A stretch of DNA of 35,112 bases, from contig JANBTH010000104.1 in assembly GCA_027578815.1 (NCBI GenBank), positions 1-35,112 on the forward strand. The letters run 5' to 3'. Positions 35,007-35,112 of the stretch are shown here, piece after piece. The notes beneath the pieces were generated by a model. That model was not told the origin of the DNA, searched no databases, and was given only the letters and a program-made list of their open reading frames with translations. This DNA is from Coemansia sp. RSA 1804. Lineage: Eukaryota > Kickxellomycota > Kickxellomycetes > Kickxellales > Kickxellaceae. The position numbers and the translations under genes were made by a program. Within the stretch, counting starts at the first letter, position 1; the number at the start of each line of letters is the position of its first letter.

Positions 35007-35112
35007 ATCACCGCATTCGATGTTGCCTTCTGTGCTGCCACCAAGCGAAGTTATTTCACTATCTATGCTTGCAGAGTCGATGCCCAGAGACCGACGTCGT
35101 TGCACTATGTCC
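34920..35112 (-). CDS. possible C-terminal part of a gene entering from the right edge
   Basis: This minus-strand frame is open from the window edge to a stop at 34920-34922, giving about 63 residues. The composition looks coding: RRRSLGIDSASIDSEITSLG, then an acidic stretch GDSDDQ, then PHNMYGQQGCWEDSC. Such a Ser/acidic tail fits the end of a larger protein. No domain is recognised, and the last residues (VVVYCC) may be read past a real splice or stop site. It conflicts with the last 29 codons of the orphan ORF on the plus strand. Confidence 0.3.
   Translation of the reverse strand, partial: DIVQRRRSLGIDSASIDSEITSLGGSTEGNIECGDSDDQLQRPHNMYGQQGCWEDSCVVVYCC

Overview
The window looks like nuclear DNA of an early-diverging, zygomycete-grade fungus. 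Genes are close together on both strands, almost all are uninterrupted ORFs, and intergenic DNA is AT-rich with poly(T)/pyrimidine tracts and simple repeats. The gene set is fungal: a TOK-type two-pore-domain outward K+ channel, a Ufo1-type F-box/WD40/UIM protein, alkaline ceramidase, Nop12, Swt1-type PIN protein, a DUF3605 protein, a vacuolar-type amino-acid transporter and an HMG-box regulator. Intron poverty together with LRR, GT25 and trehalase-like genes would fit Kickxellomycotina (for example Coemansia relatives), but that placement is inference. No bacterial operons, CRISPR arrays, tRNAs, rRNAs or transposons were recognised.

Layout. 1-4.1 kb: a possible gene tail at the left edge, about 1.1 kb without a recognised gene, then the F-box/WD40/UIM gene (minus). 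4.6-7.2 kb: a HIT-family protein and an alkaline ceramidase (both plus). 7.3-9.6 kb: two tandem GT25-like glycosyltransferase paralogues (minus), one with an eroded acidic motif. 10.9-17.1 kb: LRR protein (plus), mitochondrial GatC (minus), Swt1-like endonuclease (plus), Nop12 (plus). 17.5-19.6 kb: a small secreted Cys/Pro-rich protein and an HD-domain phosphohydrolase gene broken by an in-frame TGA and carrying the only intron I could define. 21.1-25.4 kb: the TOK channel (plus) convergent with a DUF3605 gene (minus). 27.0-29.3 kb: a secreted, highly divergent trehalase-like protein. 30.1-35.1 kb: an HMG-box gene (plus), an amino-acid transporter (minus), an MFS transporter (minus), an orphan ORF with a close TATA box, and the possible tail of a gene entering from the right edge.

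The genes do not form one pathway. They cover housekeeping work (ribosome biogenesis, mitochondrial tRNA-Gln charging, mRNA surveillance, ubiquitin ligation, sphingolipid turnover), membrane transport, and secreted or Golgi proteins. The most unusual points are the nonsense codon in an otherwise well-conserved HD-domain gene, the trehalase-like protein that has lost key active-site motifs and gained a Pro-rich and basic Cys tail, the GT25 pair with one likely pseudoenzyme, the K+ channel with about 300 residues between its pores, and an HMG-box gene of mating-regulator type. I did not find a convincing multi-gene system of unknown kind.
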